NCBI RefSeq assembly: GCF_003144195.1
Contig: NW_020289999.1
Span: forward strand, 131,544 to 195,543
DNA: 64,000 bases
Reading direction: 5' to 3'
Origin: Ceraceosorus guamensis
Taxonomy: Eukaryota; Basidiomycota; Exobasidiomycetes; Ceraceosorales; Ceraceosoraceae
In this document: positions 1 through 11,260 of the stretch, one piece after another
Position numbering within the stretch: the stretch's first letter is position 1
Layout: each line of letters begins with the position of its first letter
The notes under the pieces: generated by a model
The model's database searches: none
Told to the model about the DNA's origin: nothing
Seen by the model: the letters and a program-made list of their open reading frames with translations, nothing else
Translations under genes and position numbers: made by a program

Positions 1-301
1 CAGCCACTTTTGCGGTCGAACTCGAAGCGCTATGCATGCCTGGCGGTGTAACACCCTTGGCCAACATCGCCTTGATCGCTTTCTTCTTGAGAGGCTTGAC
101 GGCAGGCGTCGCCTCATTCGAGGTGCCGCTCTCCGGCTCGATGAGGACTTGTGAGTCGCTTTGCGCGATTCCTAGCTTGCTCGCCCCTCCTGTGTCATGC
201 GTCGAGCTTTGCGGCGGAGAGGAAGCATCCACATAGTGACCGGGTGGTAATGTTTTCCCCTCCTGCGCTCTGCGCGCTTTTCGTGTGGCACCAGCTGGCA
301 T
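1..301 (-). CDS. Partial basic hypothetical protein (5' end only)
   Basis: An open frame runs from an ATG at 301 down to the window edge with no stop, giving 100 residues of N-terminus. It begins MPAGATRKARRAQEGKTLPP and contains a lysine stretch (KPLKKKAIKAMLAKG). The start and the basic, Ser/Thr-rich composition suggest a nuclear or nucleolar protein, but no domain is visible and I do not recognise the family. It is transcribed away from the tRNA methyltransferase gene at 787, and the two share a 485-bp divergent promoter. The rest of the gene lies outside the window, so introns and function cannot be judged. Confidence 0.55.
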   Translation of the reverse strand, partial: MPAGATRKARRAQEGKTLPPGHYVDASSPPQSSTHDTGGASKLGIAQSDSQVLIEPESGTSNEATPAVKPLKKKAIKAMLAKGVTPPGMHSASSSTAKVA

Positions 302-786
302 CGTGACGATGTCGTGCCGAGGGGGAGACTGACGCGTGGGGAAGCTGTCGATAGTCGAATGACAGAGCGAGCTTGGGCGAATGGTGAGCTTGCCGGAAGT
401 TGTCAAGGATGAGAGCCAACTGTTGATGATCGAGGCCACCTCAAAGCTTACAGACAGATGATGCTTGCAGTAGTCCAACTCAGTTTCCTGTTTGATCACC
501 CGACGCCGCGGTCCAGACAAATTTCCTGCTCATCACGCGCGTGCTGCTGCGAGCACTTTGCCCCGCGGATGTCCGCGGAGCCCAGCTTTCCCGTGTTGTC
601 CGTGTTGCGACGGAGCTGCGTTGAGAAAGACTTTTTCCTTCTGCTCGGATGGTCAAGCACATTTCTCGCTCCTCTTCCGTCACTCATCGTCCATCACACG
701 TGAATATTGGAAGGAACACATCCAGCGTGTTTGTCATTGAGCATGCGTGGTCGATGGTCTGCACAGGCAGAACGACGTCTTGAAGA
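302..786. promoter_or_regulatory. Divergent intergenic region
   Basis: This 485-bp stretch separates two divergently oriented starts. Short overlapping frames exist on both strands but none carries a recognisable motif. It presumably holds both promoters and 5' leaders. I could not pick out a specific TATA box or factor site. Confidence 0.5.
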
Positions 787-2992
787 ATGCCCAAGGGACC
801 CAAAGGCACGGAACCCAAGGCCGGCACAGAGAATCGCGTGGTGCCAGCTTACCCACCATGCAATGCTCGATTGCTCGTCGATGGCGGGGGTGCAGGCGCA
901 GGCGCAGGCTCGGCGGATATGCTGGAAGAGCTCGACATTCGACTTTCAGGCTTGCCCTTCAAGCAATCGGATAGCTACGAGTCCTCAGGACGCGGGGCAG
1001 GCGAACCATCATGGAAGCATATCGCGGTGGCGGATATGCATACGGCGGTGGAGCACTGGGAGAGCGTCATGCAGGCGTTGGTGGAGCATCCTGAAAGGAG
1101 CAGTTCTTGGATCTCACGCGCAGACATTGTCCAATCCCGCACTTGGGCAACTCCTCCGATGCGCGTGGGTGGGTGGAGCAAGCTGAAAAGCGTACATCGA
1201 CGCATCATACCTCGCAAAGCTCAAGCTGATTGGCCCATCGAGCAAGAATGCTGTTTCTACGAGCGATATCGTGAGATCAAGGCGGCAAATGATGGTGAAG
1301 AATGCAAGTTGAGAGACGCTTTGGTTGTGTATACGTGCTACAGATCTCGCTCAGGCACTACTTCCATTGGACAAATGCGAGATGCCGCCACATCTCATCG
1401 CAGGAATGCCTGGATGGGAGTACAGGCTAAAGATGCAAGTCAGCACGCAGACGAGTCCCAAATTCCACTCGAGCTGCCGACGAGTGTAGATGAGATTCCC
1501 TTCTACCATCCAGCGGTGCGAGCCATTGCTTTTCAATTTCTCACGCTACCAGAAGCAGCGGTCTCTAGCTCGCTCCCAGACGAGAGTCTTGCAGAGAGGG
1601 GCATCGGACGGATCTCCATTGTTCCATTCTCCTCGACCAGCTTTCCACTGCAAGCTACAGACCGTCTCAGTCGGACAGCGCTCTCTCTCCTCACACTTCA
1701 ATCCAAGCATGCCTGGGGCGCTTTACACTCCTACGAAAAGCGAGTGACGCACGATCGTCTAGTTGGCAAAGAAGAGTACATGGACACTTATTCGGAACTC
1801 AAGAGATTGCACGCTGCAAGATTAATCGATACGTGGTGCGAAGTGACGGACGCTGATAAGCACGTCTTTGAAGATTTGGGCATAGCTGCTTGGCTGATGT
1901 GTCTTTGGAAGGACATGTACGCGCATGCTTGCCCAAGCAGCACATCTGGCGAGACCTCGACATCCGCGGACGAGAAAGCAAAACGACCGTGGGATAGCTG
2001 GGGAAGACCACCGGGGGGTTTTGTGGACGTAGGCTGTGGGAACGGTTTACTTGTACATATCCTCAACGCAGAGGTGAGTGGGCATTGGCTGCGATAGCAA
2101 ATTGCGAAACGAACCTTTTGACAAAATGTCCTCCGCTTGGCCCTCTCTTGACTCACTCCAGGGCTACACCGGATACGGTTTCGATCTTCGAGCGCGAAAG
2201 TCTTGGGATGTTCATAGAAGCGCACCAGGCGGAGCAAGCCTACACGTCTACTCTCTCGACGTTCCCCTCTACATTGCTTCCCTTCTCAACCCCGACATGT
2301 CCGATCCAAGCGCCGACACAGGCGGAACTTTCATTGAAGGCAACACGCCTATCTTTCTACCAGGCTGTTTCCTCATCGCTAACCATTCGGACGAACTCAC
2401 ACCATGGATCCCAGCGCTCGCTGCGCTCATCCCTGGCTGCAGCTTTGCGAATATTCCCTGTTGCGCATGGAACATTGACGGCTGCAAATTTGGTCGAACC
2501 CGCTTTCGTGTAGAGAATGAAGAAGTTTGTCATCTGCTTGGTCTGAGCGAAGACTCGGGTGGCGTTCATTGGACGGAAGAGACGAGTGCAGCTGCACGAC
2601 TACGGAGCAAGATGACGAACGAGCTGGTACAGCAAACGCAACAAGCTTTGCTTTTGGGCCCGTCCAACGCAGGTTCAAACGTCACGTCGACCACATCAGC
2701 CTCTCGAAACATAGCCTACATCCACTACATTTCCCATCTGCACCTCAGCGCAGGGTTTCAGATAGAGAAGGAGGTATTGAGGATACCCAGCACGAGAAAT
2801 TGGGCTCTGCTCGGTCGTCGAAGAACATGGGAATTGCTTATAAATTCGGAAACAGAGGAAGAGCAAAGCCAACGGAGGAAGCGTGTGGAGGATGCTGTGA
2901 GGGCCAGAATGACGCGGGATGTAGAGTGCGCTAGGAACAATGCGTGGAAAGCTCGGATACCTGAAGGCAATGCCGGCAAGAATGTACACTAG
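787..2992 (+). CDS. TRM44: tRNA (uracil-2'-O)-methyltransferase, Trm44/METTL19 family
   Basis: Exons 787-2073 and 2162-2992 are separated by an 88-bp GTGAGT...CCAG intron and encode 705 residues. The SAM-binding motif (VDVGCGNGLLVHILNAE, about residues 413-429) ends exactly at the intron. It continues in exon 2 as GYTGYGFDLRARKSWD, the typical Trm44 glycine-rich motif I and following acidic loop. The family signature HSDELTPWIP is at about 504-513 and an IPCC cysteine pair at about 527-530. Yeast Trm44 makes 2'-O-methyluridine-44 in tRNA-Ser in the cytoplasm. The N-terminal 400 residues are more diverged, and the length is somewhat above the yeast protein. The start is the first in-frame ATG before continuous coding sequence, and frame continuity across the intron supports the model. 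Few alternatives fit the paired motifs. Confidence 0.88.
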
Positions 2993-3074
2993 GACTACCT
3001 TTGCGTGAATAATTCGCTCGCGCCTCGCGCTGGCAGCAGCTCTGACTGGTCTGCCCTTCGATCGCCGACCTCGA

Positions 3075-5254
3075 TCATTTCTTCTGATCCTTCTTCCATG
3101 CCTCGAACTCGTCCTTGACTTGCTTTCTGAACTGCGCGTCGATCAAAGCCTGTGCGCCGACCGTAGCAATGCCCGCAGCCGCTTCTTTAGTACGCTCGTG
3201 CGCTTCGAGCGTCTTGGCGGCCTAGAAATGCAGTACGGCGCAGAACTTCAGCACACACGTCGGGCGCAAACCGTATGGCGCCCGTAGTGCCCAGACACTC
3301 CTGGTTTCGATCCGCCAGACCGACCAGACTCACGTTCGCAAATCCGATGGTGTGGTTGCCATCCCCTGCGGGGTTCTCCAACTTGATGGCGTACGTAGGA
3401 TGACAGCCTGGCAGCGCATGCGTGACATTACCAAAATCTACGAAACATACGAGGGACGAAGGGACATTGGCGTTGAGCGCATTGCTAGACTTGCACGCGA
3501 TGTCCTGGACGCATCCACTCACCGGTGCTTCCAGATACGCTGGCAGTGCTATAATCCGCATTGTAGACCGATTTCATAAGAGCTCTGTAAGCCAAGCTCA
3601 AAGGAGCGCTGTTCCTAGTATCCTCATAAGTCTTGCCCCACGTAATGTCGACCTTGCAACCTGTGGCCAGAGAAGCCGCTTCAAAGCACTTGTGCACCCT
3701 CTCGCGCAGGGGCGTGAGAGTGGCAACGTCGGGAGCTCGAACGTTGTACGTCAGGCGAGAAGATGATGGGATCACGTTGCTGTGTACAGAACCAGAGGGG
3801 TCGATCAGTACTCACGCGCTCCGAGAGGGACAGGCCTGTACACAAAGATCACACCCCTCTACTTACGGTGCCCAATCGTTTCCACTGATTATGCCGTGCA
3901 CTCGGCAATCGGGTCGGATCTGTTGACGCAACAAGCTGATGTTGTTGTACTTTGGGCGACAGAGGGCGGCGAATAAAATCAAAATGACGCGCATGACGCG
4001 CTGCATGGTCCAATGTGAATGCAGCACTCACGGCAAGCACAGCAGCGTCGAGAGCATTGACACCTTCCCAAGGAGCCATGCCAGCATGAGCCGTCTTGCC
4101 GGAAAAGTCGACCTGTCCGATGAGTTAAGCACGCGAATCAGCGCTCATCCGAAAGCACTCGTGTGAATGCTCGATAAGCCTATCTGTTGGCTGCCGTGGT
4201 CCTACTGGTCGACTGCGGTAAGGCGACTCACCCTCACGGGCACGACGGCCAGGAAAGAGCCGACGGTGTTCGCTGGTGTGGGATGCACCATCCTGATTTC
4301 GATCGAGAAGGGCAGCATCTTGCTTGTGAGCTACAGCTTGCGTATCGAATTAGATAGCGCGGCGGCACCCACAAGCACGCGTCCATGCCGTCGTAAGCGC
4401 CCTTGGCAAGCAGGTCGATCTTTCCTCCATCGCGCTCCTCCGCAGGTGTTCCTAGCAGGGCGACCTTACCCGCAATACGCTTTTCTACAAGATGCGAAGC
4501 GACGGACAATGAAGCAGCAATGCCAGCGATTGCGATCAAGTTGTGTCCACATGCGTGGCCAATGCCTGGCAAAGCGTCCAGCTCGCTAGATGAAGGTTGG
4601 GACAGATGGTCAGGCCACCTCGGAATTCCCACCGGGGGGTCAATGTATCGGCCACGCACGAGTTGAAACCGACGCAAGGGATATCTTTGCTGGCCTCCCC
4701 ATTTGGCGCGTTCACAAACTCTGCCCTCCAGGCCGTCTCAAATCCATGAGCGTGCGGGGTCAATTTCCACTTAGGTGAGCCATTCGGGGCACGCTTGTTG
4801 AGGTCGGTAAAGTAGTCGATGAAGAGATCGTGCGTTTTCCTTTTTAAAGCGAAGGTGGATCGGTTTGAAGTCAGCAATGATGTGCAGCATATCAGTGAGG
4901 CTCTGAGCTACTGCTATGCTCTGCGTATACACCCCACGTGCGCATACTTGCACATCGAATCGCCTACGTCCGCTCCGATGCTAAGGCAGAAGCGTAACTG
5001 GCTACTGCTCACCTCTCTTCCCACGCGACCTCCTTCAGGTCCCACATCTTGAGACTCAAACCTCTAAGCTCCTTGTCGAGAGCATTGATCTTTGCTTGCA
5101 GGTCCTCAAACAGCTCTTTGGTCTCATCGGAAGGCTCCGGCAAGTCGGTCTGCTGTACATGAGCCGAGATCGTTCCGTCATGAGCGGAGTATACGGGTAG
5201 CGGTGTGAAGTCGCAGCAGCCCGTGTGCGAGTGCGAATGAGATTGTATGCTCAT
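3075..5254 (-). CDS. M20-family amidohydrolase/dipeptidase (PM20D2-like)
   Basis: Nine exons: 5254-5013, 4839-4660, 4585-4373, 4292-4232, 4112-4032, 3949-3867, 3779-3523, 3437-3334 and 3221-3075. All phases are compatible, giving 455 residues, the usual length for this family. The zinc-binding motif HACGH is at 151-155 after DALPGIG, and the catalytic Glu pair of GTPAEER is at about 190-191. GKTAHAGMAPWEGVNALDA marks the dimerisation-domain start, followed by a conserved RQQIRPDCRVHGII segment. The family hydrolyses amide bonds of N-acyl or dipeptide substrates (Xaa-Arg dipeptidase, amidohydrolase). The exact substrate cannot be read here. The N-terminus, with a His/Ser-rich leader and no signal peptide, suggests a cytosolic enzyme. 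Intron 1 (173 bp) uses an unusual purine-rich AAAAAG acceptor, chosen because it restores the family's WEE-x-THD continuity. Confidence 0.85.
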
Positions 5255-5922
5255 ACCACCCTTTTCCTCCTGAAGAGAGGGCGCGACCCCCTGTGTGCAT
5301 GGCCGCTGACTGGGGCCTTCTTGGGGGACATGAGAGCTCCGGTCGCGCTGAGGCACCAGCACAGATCTCAACGACGAGAGACAGGACGGCATGTTGAACG
5401 GGTGGTCGCAGCTGGCTTGGCAAGGCAATCAGTCAGAGAACAGTCAGAGTGCTGATGAAGTCTGTAACAGTCGGTATTGAGGATGGCCATGCGGTTTCAT
5501 AGTCATTAGAGTCGTGAGCCGTGAGCTCATAGACCGCCCATGCAGTCGTGAGTGATGCACGCACGAGCTTTGATACCTCACCAAGACCCCGATCGGCCGA
5601 ATAGCGCCGATTGCACTCACAGCAGCACTCTCGATCGTCCCTTGCCGCCGGCGGGGCCAGCCCGCTAACGACTCACGCACTCATCACCATGGCACTCACG
5701 ACTGCGTGATGATGATGCAGAGCTTCAAGTTGGTTGCATGCAGACTCTTGATTGAACGGCTCAGCGTCACCATTGACTTGCGGTCACGACTGTGAGTCTC
5801 GGACGTGTTACTTCCCATTCTTCCACGATTGTCGACTACGGCAGCGGTCAGCTCTTGCTTCCAATCTTCGAAGCTGGACCTTCGAATCTTCGTTTGAGAC
5901 AAGACAGAAGTCCAGCTCGACC
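5255..5922. promoter_or_regulatory. Divergent intergenic region
   Basis: This 668-bp stretch lies between the amidohydrolase start and the TLDc gene start. It includes several GTGACTC/CACGACTG-type words and likely holds both promoters and 5' leaders. In-frame codons upstream of 5923 are open but lack protein-like features, so they were not included in the TLDc gene. Confidence 0.45.
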
Positions 5923-8326
5923 ATGTCGTCCTCGCGAGCCAGCGGCTCGAGCCCGACCAGAGCCGGAGCGCAAGCGCAAGCGCAGCCTTCCTTGATCACC
6001 TTCGAAGCTGACGCTCTCGACAAAGAGGAAGATGGAGACTTTGGAGCGTTTGTCGATCCTACAGAGGAAGCGAGCTTTTCTCCGTCCAAGGCTCAGCACG
6101 CTGTGTGGAGCACAAGTCAGGTTGCGGGAAACGCTGCAGCCAGCTCTTCTCGGACGAGCACCAGTACGAGTCCAATTCATCGCGCAAAAGTAGCATCTGT
6201 CCATCAACCACCATCAACACCACCATCATCATCAGCAGCAGCAGAGGAGGAGGAATGGGCCGACGCTTCATATGTGGACAAATTCTCCAGCCCTACGCAG
6301 CCTCGTGCGTCTGATCTGCCAGACTGGGACGATCCTGGCTGGAGTGCGGCTCACGAAACTCGCAAGGCTGGCCAGAGCTCGAACCATCAGCCTAGCCCCT
6401 CGCGTAATGCTCACGGTCTATCGAGCAACTCGGCAGATGACGAGTTCTTTGCAGCATTCGAAAGAGCGGCGCTGGATGCGCATGCTCAAGCCAGCGCAAG
6501 GATTAGTCCTCCCATAATAGATCTTCGCCCTACGGAGCGCAAGTTGGAAGAAGCTCGCAAGAAACGGGCACCGTCATCCGCGACGACAATGACGAACAAT
6601 GCAGAGGAGGATTTCTTCGCCATGTTTGAAAGAGCGCCGCAAGAGACGTTGAGAAGGAAGAGAGAGACAGGACCTGGGCTCTTGGGTGATGATCTAGAAA
6701 ACATGCATGACGCGAGATCGAGCCCTCTGGAAATCAGATCCAGCGCATCCGGCACCGCTCCGCACGCAAGTAGCAGTCGAGACTACTTTGGTGCTGTGGC
6801 CGACTCGAACGGGGGCGAAGGTCAAGCTCGCGGAGGAGGAGCGAGGGGTGAAAAGGAACCTGATCACACGTCTGAACAGGTATCTACGCCTTCTTCTTTG
6901 GGCTGGACAGGAAGCTTGAGGAAGACGTGGGGCTCGATCAGAGGCTTCCCAGCAGGACTGGCTGAACATCTTCCCGCTGCTTCTGACTTCATCGTCCCCG
7001 CCACAGAAGGGTTCTCAGACGACGGTGATGAGATTGGCCACGAAGGGCAGGCTAAACCCGCTTGGTCGGCTAAACAACCGCAGCAAGCAAACGCTGGCCG
7101 AACTCCGTCCATGGATCAATCGAAGCGAGGGCATTCACCGCTACCTGCTCAGTGGACTGATCGAGCGACTTTCAACAGTAGCCCGAGCCAGAGCCGGAAT
7201 CACAGCGCTGCTTCGCTGCAAGTCAATGTGCCGGGTCCTAGCCGCAAGTCTAGCTCTGCGTCTCGCTCATATTCCACATCATCGACCAGTCTTGCGCCAG
7301 CGCCCGCCCCTGCCATTCCAATTTCTGGAGCACCGGGTTTTGACGCAAATTCGACGAAGCGCTGGAACACAGGCTCCTGGTCTCTTTCAGCAGCGGGTGA
7401 AGCGGAAAGAAGTCGTCGACCCATCGAAGTGAAGCTGAATGGACGGTCAGATGACATCGAGGGAGTCATAACAAATTGGCACGCCTCGCGAATCCAGGCT
7501 TCTTTGCCTGCCCGATCGAGGTTGGGAAAGAGCTGGAAACTGCTCTACTCTTTGGATCAACATGGTATCAGTCTTGGGACGCTGTACGGCAATGTGGAGA
7601 AGGGACTGGACCCGAAGAGGAGTAAACCTCTCGGGGGGGAGGACAGGACAGAAGAGCATGCGGAAGGCTGGATGAGGGGCGCGAGTGGAGCTGCCATGGC
7701 CGCTGCTACTGGCCATTCCATCTCGCCTTCCAATGCTAGTAGGAATGGCAAGGTGAAAGCTGTGGGTGCAGGTCTACAGCTTCAAGATGCTGGAATCGTT
7801 GTGGCGGTTCAGGACGGAGATGATAACGTCTTTGGTGCCTATGTGAACGAGCGACTGAGGCCTCAAGCGGGCTACTATGGCAGCGGTGAATGGTGCGTGC
7901 ATGGAAGAGATGAGTTGATAGCAGTTCTGCCCGCAATCGTGCTGATGCAAACCCCCTTTTGTGCTGTGCAGCTTTCTCTGGAGAACGTGTCGAGCACCAA
8001 CTGACGAGGGTGTGGATCTGACAGACGGAGCTGCAACATCCGCCAGCGCTTCGCTCAAGGTGCAAACCTATCCGTGGTCGGGAGCCAACGATTACATGGT
8101 GTTGACTCAGCCAGAATATTTATCCTTTGGAGGTGGAGAAGGAAGGTATGGGCTTTGGATAGATGGCAAGTTGGAGAAGGGCATCAGCTCTAGGTGCCCG
8201 GCTTTTGACAACGATCCGCTTTGCGACGATGCGCCACCTGCTGCTCCCTCGGCTCGACGGAACAGCACGACCGAACACCGCTTCGATTGTGTGGGTTTGG
8301 AAGTTTGGGCCGTAGGAATCGATTAG
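5923..8326 (+). CDS. OXR1: TLDc-domain oxidation resistance protein (Oxr1-like)
   Basis: Exons 5923-7892 and 7972-8326 with a 79-bp intron encode 774 residues. The first 500 residues are disordered and Ser/Ala/Glu-rich. They contain repeated short acidic-aromatic blocks, EEDFFAMFERAP and DDEFFAAFERAAL, that look like linear binding motifs. From about residue 500 the TLDc domain begins: SRLGKSWKLLYSLDQHGISL, GAYVNERLRP, and, across the intron, GEC-FLWRT. It ends with the diagnostic C-terminus CVGLEVWAVGID. Oxr1 proteins bind and help disassemble the V-ATPase and protect against oxidative stress. That role is inferred from the family. The start at 5923 has a good ACCATG context. The long disordered N-terminus is larger than in yeast Oxr1, and its paired F-x-x-F-E-R-A motifs are worth noting. 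Confidence 0.88.
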
Positions 8327-8808
8327 ACTTATTGCCCGAACGCGCGGAATGGGATGATGGAGCAAATTCGAGGCTTTCCTTGATGTAGCCCTACCTCGAC
8401 CTTGCGCGCCACGTATTCCTCTTTTAACCATTCACCTCGCCCCCTTGTGCTGAGTCTTCATCACACCTCGTACCTTTATCCGATCTACACATCTAGACGC
8501 ATGAGCAGTTGATAGATTTAACATCCCACTCGAGGCTAGAAGAGGACATTCGTGATGGAAGGCTACGACAAGTGTTCTGAACGCAACACTGAGCTCATAT
8601 TGAGGTGTAAAGAGCATTGCATGCAAGAATGGCGAGACCGTGCACCTCCAAGTACCTAGTGTCATGCTGCGCAGGCCAGAGGAGCACATGAGCGCTTACC
8701 CCAACGAGTCAATTTGGCGATGCTGCAACACACTCTGGGAAAAAGCTGCAGGCGCAGCATACGAAAGGGATGTATCCGTGTGGCTCTGCGCTTGGCGCAT
8801 ACATGACC
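8327..8808. other. Convergent intergenic region
   Basis: This 482-bp region holds the 3' ends of the TLDc gene and the uL1m gene. No convincing ORF or repeat is visible. Confidence 0.5.
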
Positions 8809-10273
8809 TTAGTAAACTTCTCTGAGGTCCAGCTTGATGCCCGGTCCTTGTGTGCTGCTGATGTGAACACCGCGAATGATGCTTTGAGCTGCAGAGCAGC
8901 GGTCAGGAACCAAAAGGGGAGGGTATATGTGGGTCAGCGATTGAGGATTTGGTGGCCTGTAACGTAGCAAGCCGCAATTGCGCTTCTCATTGCAAAGCGG
9001 CCGAGCAAAGGTGTAAGTCCCTTGTGTGCTGACTCACCCTTCTTTAGCTCAGCGGGCGTCCGTTTTGCGAGCTCTATGGATCCCTGCACCAGTCCTTGCT
9101 GGTTCGATGCAGCTTGAGAACCCAGCCCTGAGGAAGCTCTCTCGACCACGGCTGCAAGGAAGGAAGAAATGTTGCTCCGCAGGGCAGGCAGAGGATGACT
9201 GACGCGGGCGATGGCTATAGATGGCAAGCAGCAAGATGTCAGCGGTCATTTTCGCTTCAGCTACCCGTAGGCAAAAGCCCAATGTTCAGCCTGCATAGAC
9301 ACTCACAAGTCCTGACCACACCTTGTTTGTCTCCTTTCCAGTCCAAAGCGCCTCGCGCCTCTTCAATTGCCTCTCTCATGCCTTTTCGCGTCTGGACGAT
9401 GGTCCCCCTTTTAGCGTTCGGCATCAGACCTTTCGGACCCAGACTCCTTGCCAAAGCTTTTGCTACCGCTCCTACACAATCCGGCGTAGCCAAAACTTTT
9501 GTGAAGCCTGCAATTCTTCCAGAGACGACATCGGGAATGATCTCTTGACCGCCTACTATGATTTCGTTGGACGAAGAGCCTGCGCTGGATGAAGAAGAGG
9601 CTATTCGGCGCGCTTCTTGACCCGCTTCGTTGCCTTCGCCTGCAAAGATCAGAATCACTTCAGGCTTGGAACGCGTAGTGTAGGGTAAGGCTATACGTCC
9701 TCGCAGGGCATTTGCTACTCCTCGAGAGATGGAAGTCGCAATGTGGATCTCGAATGCTGCAAAAGGGCGCGAGACTTCCGTTGCCTGCATGGCGAAGAGG
9801 ATCAGGACTCGGGCTTCAGTCTAACTCGTATCGGCTTCGGGGTGGAGAGGCGGCGCTCAGATGCTCCCGGGTGCGCTGTCGGTGTCTGCCCGGGCAGCGG
9901 CCCTCTGGCCACGAGTCGCATTGCGCATGGCACGACAACTCACAGTGAGCAGTTTGAAAGCATCCTCCAAACTGGCCGGCTCTTCCCTCTTCTTTTTGCC
10001 CCTCGCGCCCATTCTGGACGTATCCTCCTGCAACGCGCTAGCAGGCGAAGATCCATCCGGACGTAAGTTGTTCACTCGAACTTCCTGTCTAGCTTTTCTG
10101 ATTGCGTTTCTACCAAAGCCTGGTCTGTGCTTGCCCGAATTGCTTGCGGTGATGTGCAAGGAGCGCGCGTGGGTGATGTGAGATGATTGAGCTTGGGCGA
10201 GAGGTCGGGAAGAAGTGCTGATACGTTGTACAAGAGATCGACATGATGAAGTGCTGGGAAGCATCGTCGACAT
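8809..10273 (-). CDS. MRPL1: Mitochondrial ribosomal protein uL1m
   Basis: Exons 10273-9944, 9784-9307, 9214-9038 and 8888-8809 join in frame to 354 residues. The first 60 residues are rich in Ser, Arg and Thr with few acids (SRPLAQAQSSHITHARSLHI), a typical mitochondrial targeting peptide. The L1 fold follows: ATEVSRPFAAFEIHIAT, the core PEVILIFAGEG, the second-domain KALARSLGPKGLMPNAKRGT motif characteristic of L1, and the end SSTQGPGIKLDLREVY. Ribosomal L1 binds the L1 stalk of the large-subunit rRNA, here in mitochondria. The first acceptor (ATGCAG at 9785) was chosen over a nearby TTGCAG because only it keeps the frame. Each other junction uses GTGAGT or GTGAG with CAG/TAG. It shares a promoter region of about 1 kb with the chromatin remodeller. 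Confidence 0.88.
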
Positions 10274-11260
10274 GGCTGAAGGTGATTTGACCTGCAAGTC
10301 AACGAAGGGTATGGAGCGAGCAGCTGCTTGGAGTCCACAGCTCTACTGTAGCTTGAACGAAGATCGTTCGTCTGCGAGGGCACTCGATCTGGATGAGATG
10401 GCGCTCCTGACAGTTTGATGAAGTCGTACGGCGAGATGCTAAGTGACTATTCCTGTGTCCACTGTGACTGCTCGTCCAAGTTCAAGCAGGTGATTCCTTG
10501 ATTGCACGTGTCTGTGATTCGTGAATTGTTGGTCATTCAAGATGCAAGATTGACAGATGCTGTGAGTCGAGAGTTAAGAGTGTTGAGTCAGAGTACCGGT
10601 AATCGCAGATCAGCGCGCGCATCGCCGTGCCAATCGAGAATTTGAATTTGAATCGTGAATCTGACTTGTCTGCATCGACCCACGTGGCACACCTCACAGG
10701 CAGACTTCTGCTGCACAGAGGTATTCGTGGTTTCTATATGAAGACCTTTACGCGACTCGTGACTCTCGAGACGCGCGCGCGCGATTTCAAACTCAAGACT
10801 CAAGACTCTTGACACAAACTCGTTCGCCTCGATGCCGCGCAGTCTCGTGACTTTTGATCGCACGCGCACGCGTCTCGTGACACAGCTCCGTCGTGACTCC
10901 TGGCCGCATCGATCGATCGATCATTCATCAAGATTCGTGATTCAAGATTCATCAAGATTTCAGGACTCACGCATCGCGGGCAAGGCTGCATGCATGTACT
11001 CTTGATTGTAAAGTACCGGTGGTCACAAGTCAAAAGTATGGTGCGGCGAGCCTTGACATCTCGATCGCGTACCACACGCACGGCTCTTCTTGCACAGCCA
11101 CGACCCCCTCCCGCCTCCGACTCTTGACTCAGAACTCGACCCATTCGGTCAGGTAGACTTGTTGCCCCAACGGTCAGGCATCAAGCTAGAAGGCTCCGAC
11201 CAAAAGGCTATCCGATACTCGCTCCTCGTCGCGTCGCGTTGCTGCCATCGGGGAGCAGAT
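10274..11260. promoter_or_regulatory. Long divergent intergenic region with degenerate repeats
   Basis: This 987-bp spacer lies between uL1m and the remodeller. It is dense in short related words: GATTCGTGAATT near 10517, AATCGTGAAT at 10651, GACTCGTGACTC near 10754, CAAGACTCAAGACTCTTGAC near 10796, and ATCAAGATTCGTGATTCAAG near 10927. An ATCGATCGATCGATCA tract sits near 10908. No gene is seen. It must contain both promoters, perhaps with long 5' leaders. Confidence 0.55.

Noticed and set aside
4771-4953. Possible frameshift in the amidohydrolase near its second exon
   Set aside because: An alternate frame there vaguely resembled the family's N-terminal motif, but splicing at 5012/4840 gives the conserved continuity without any frameshift.
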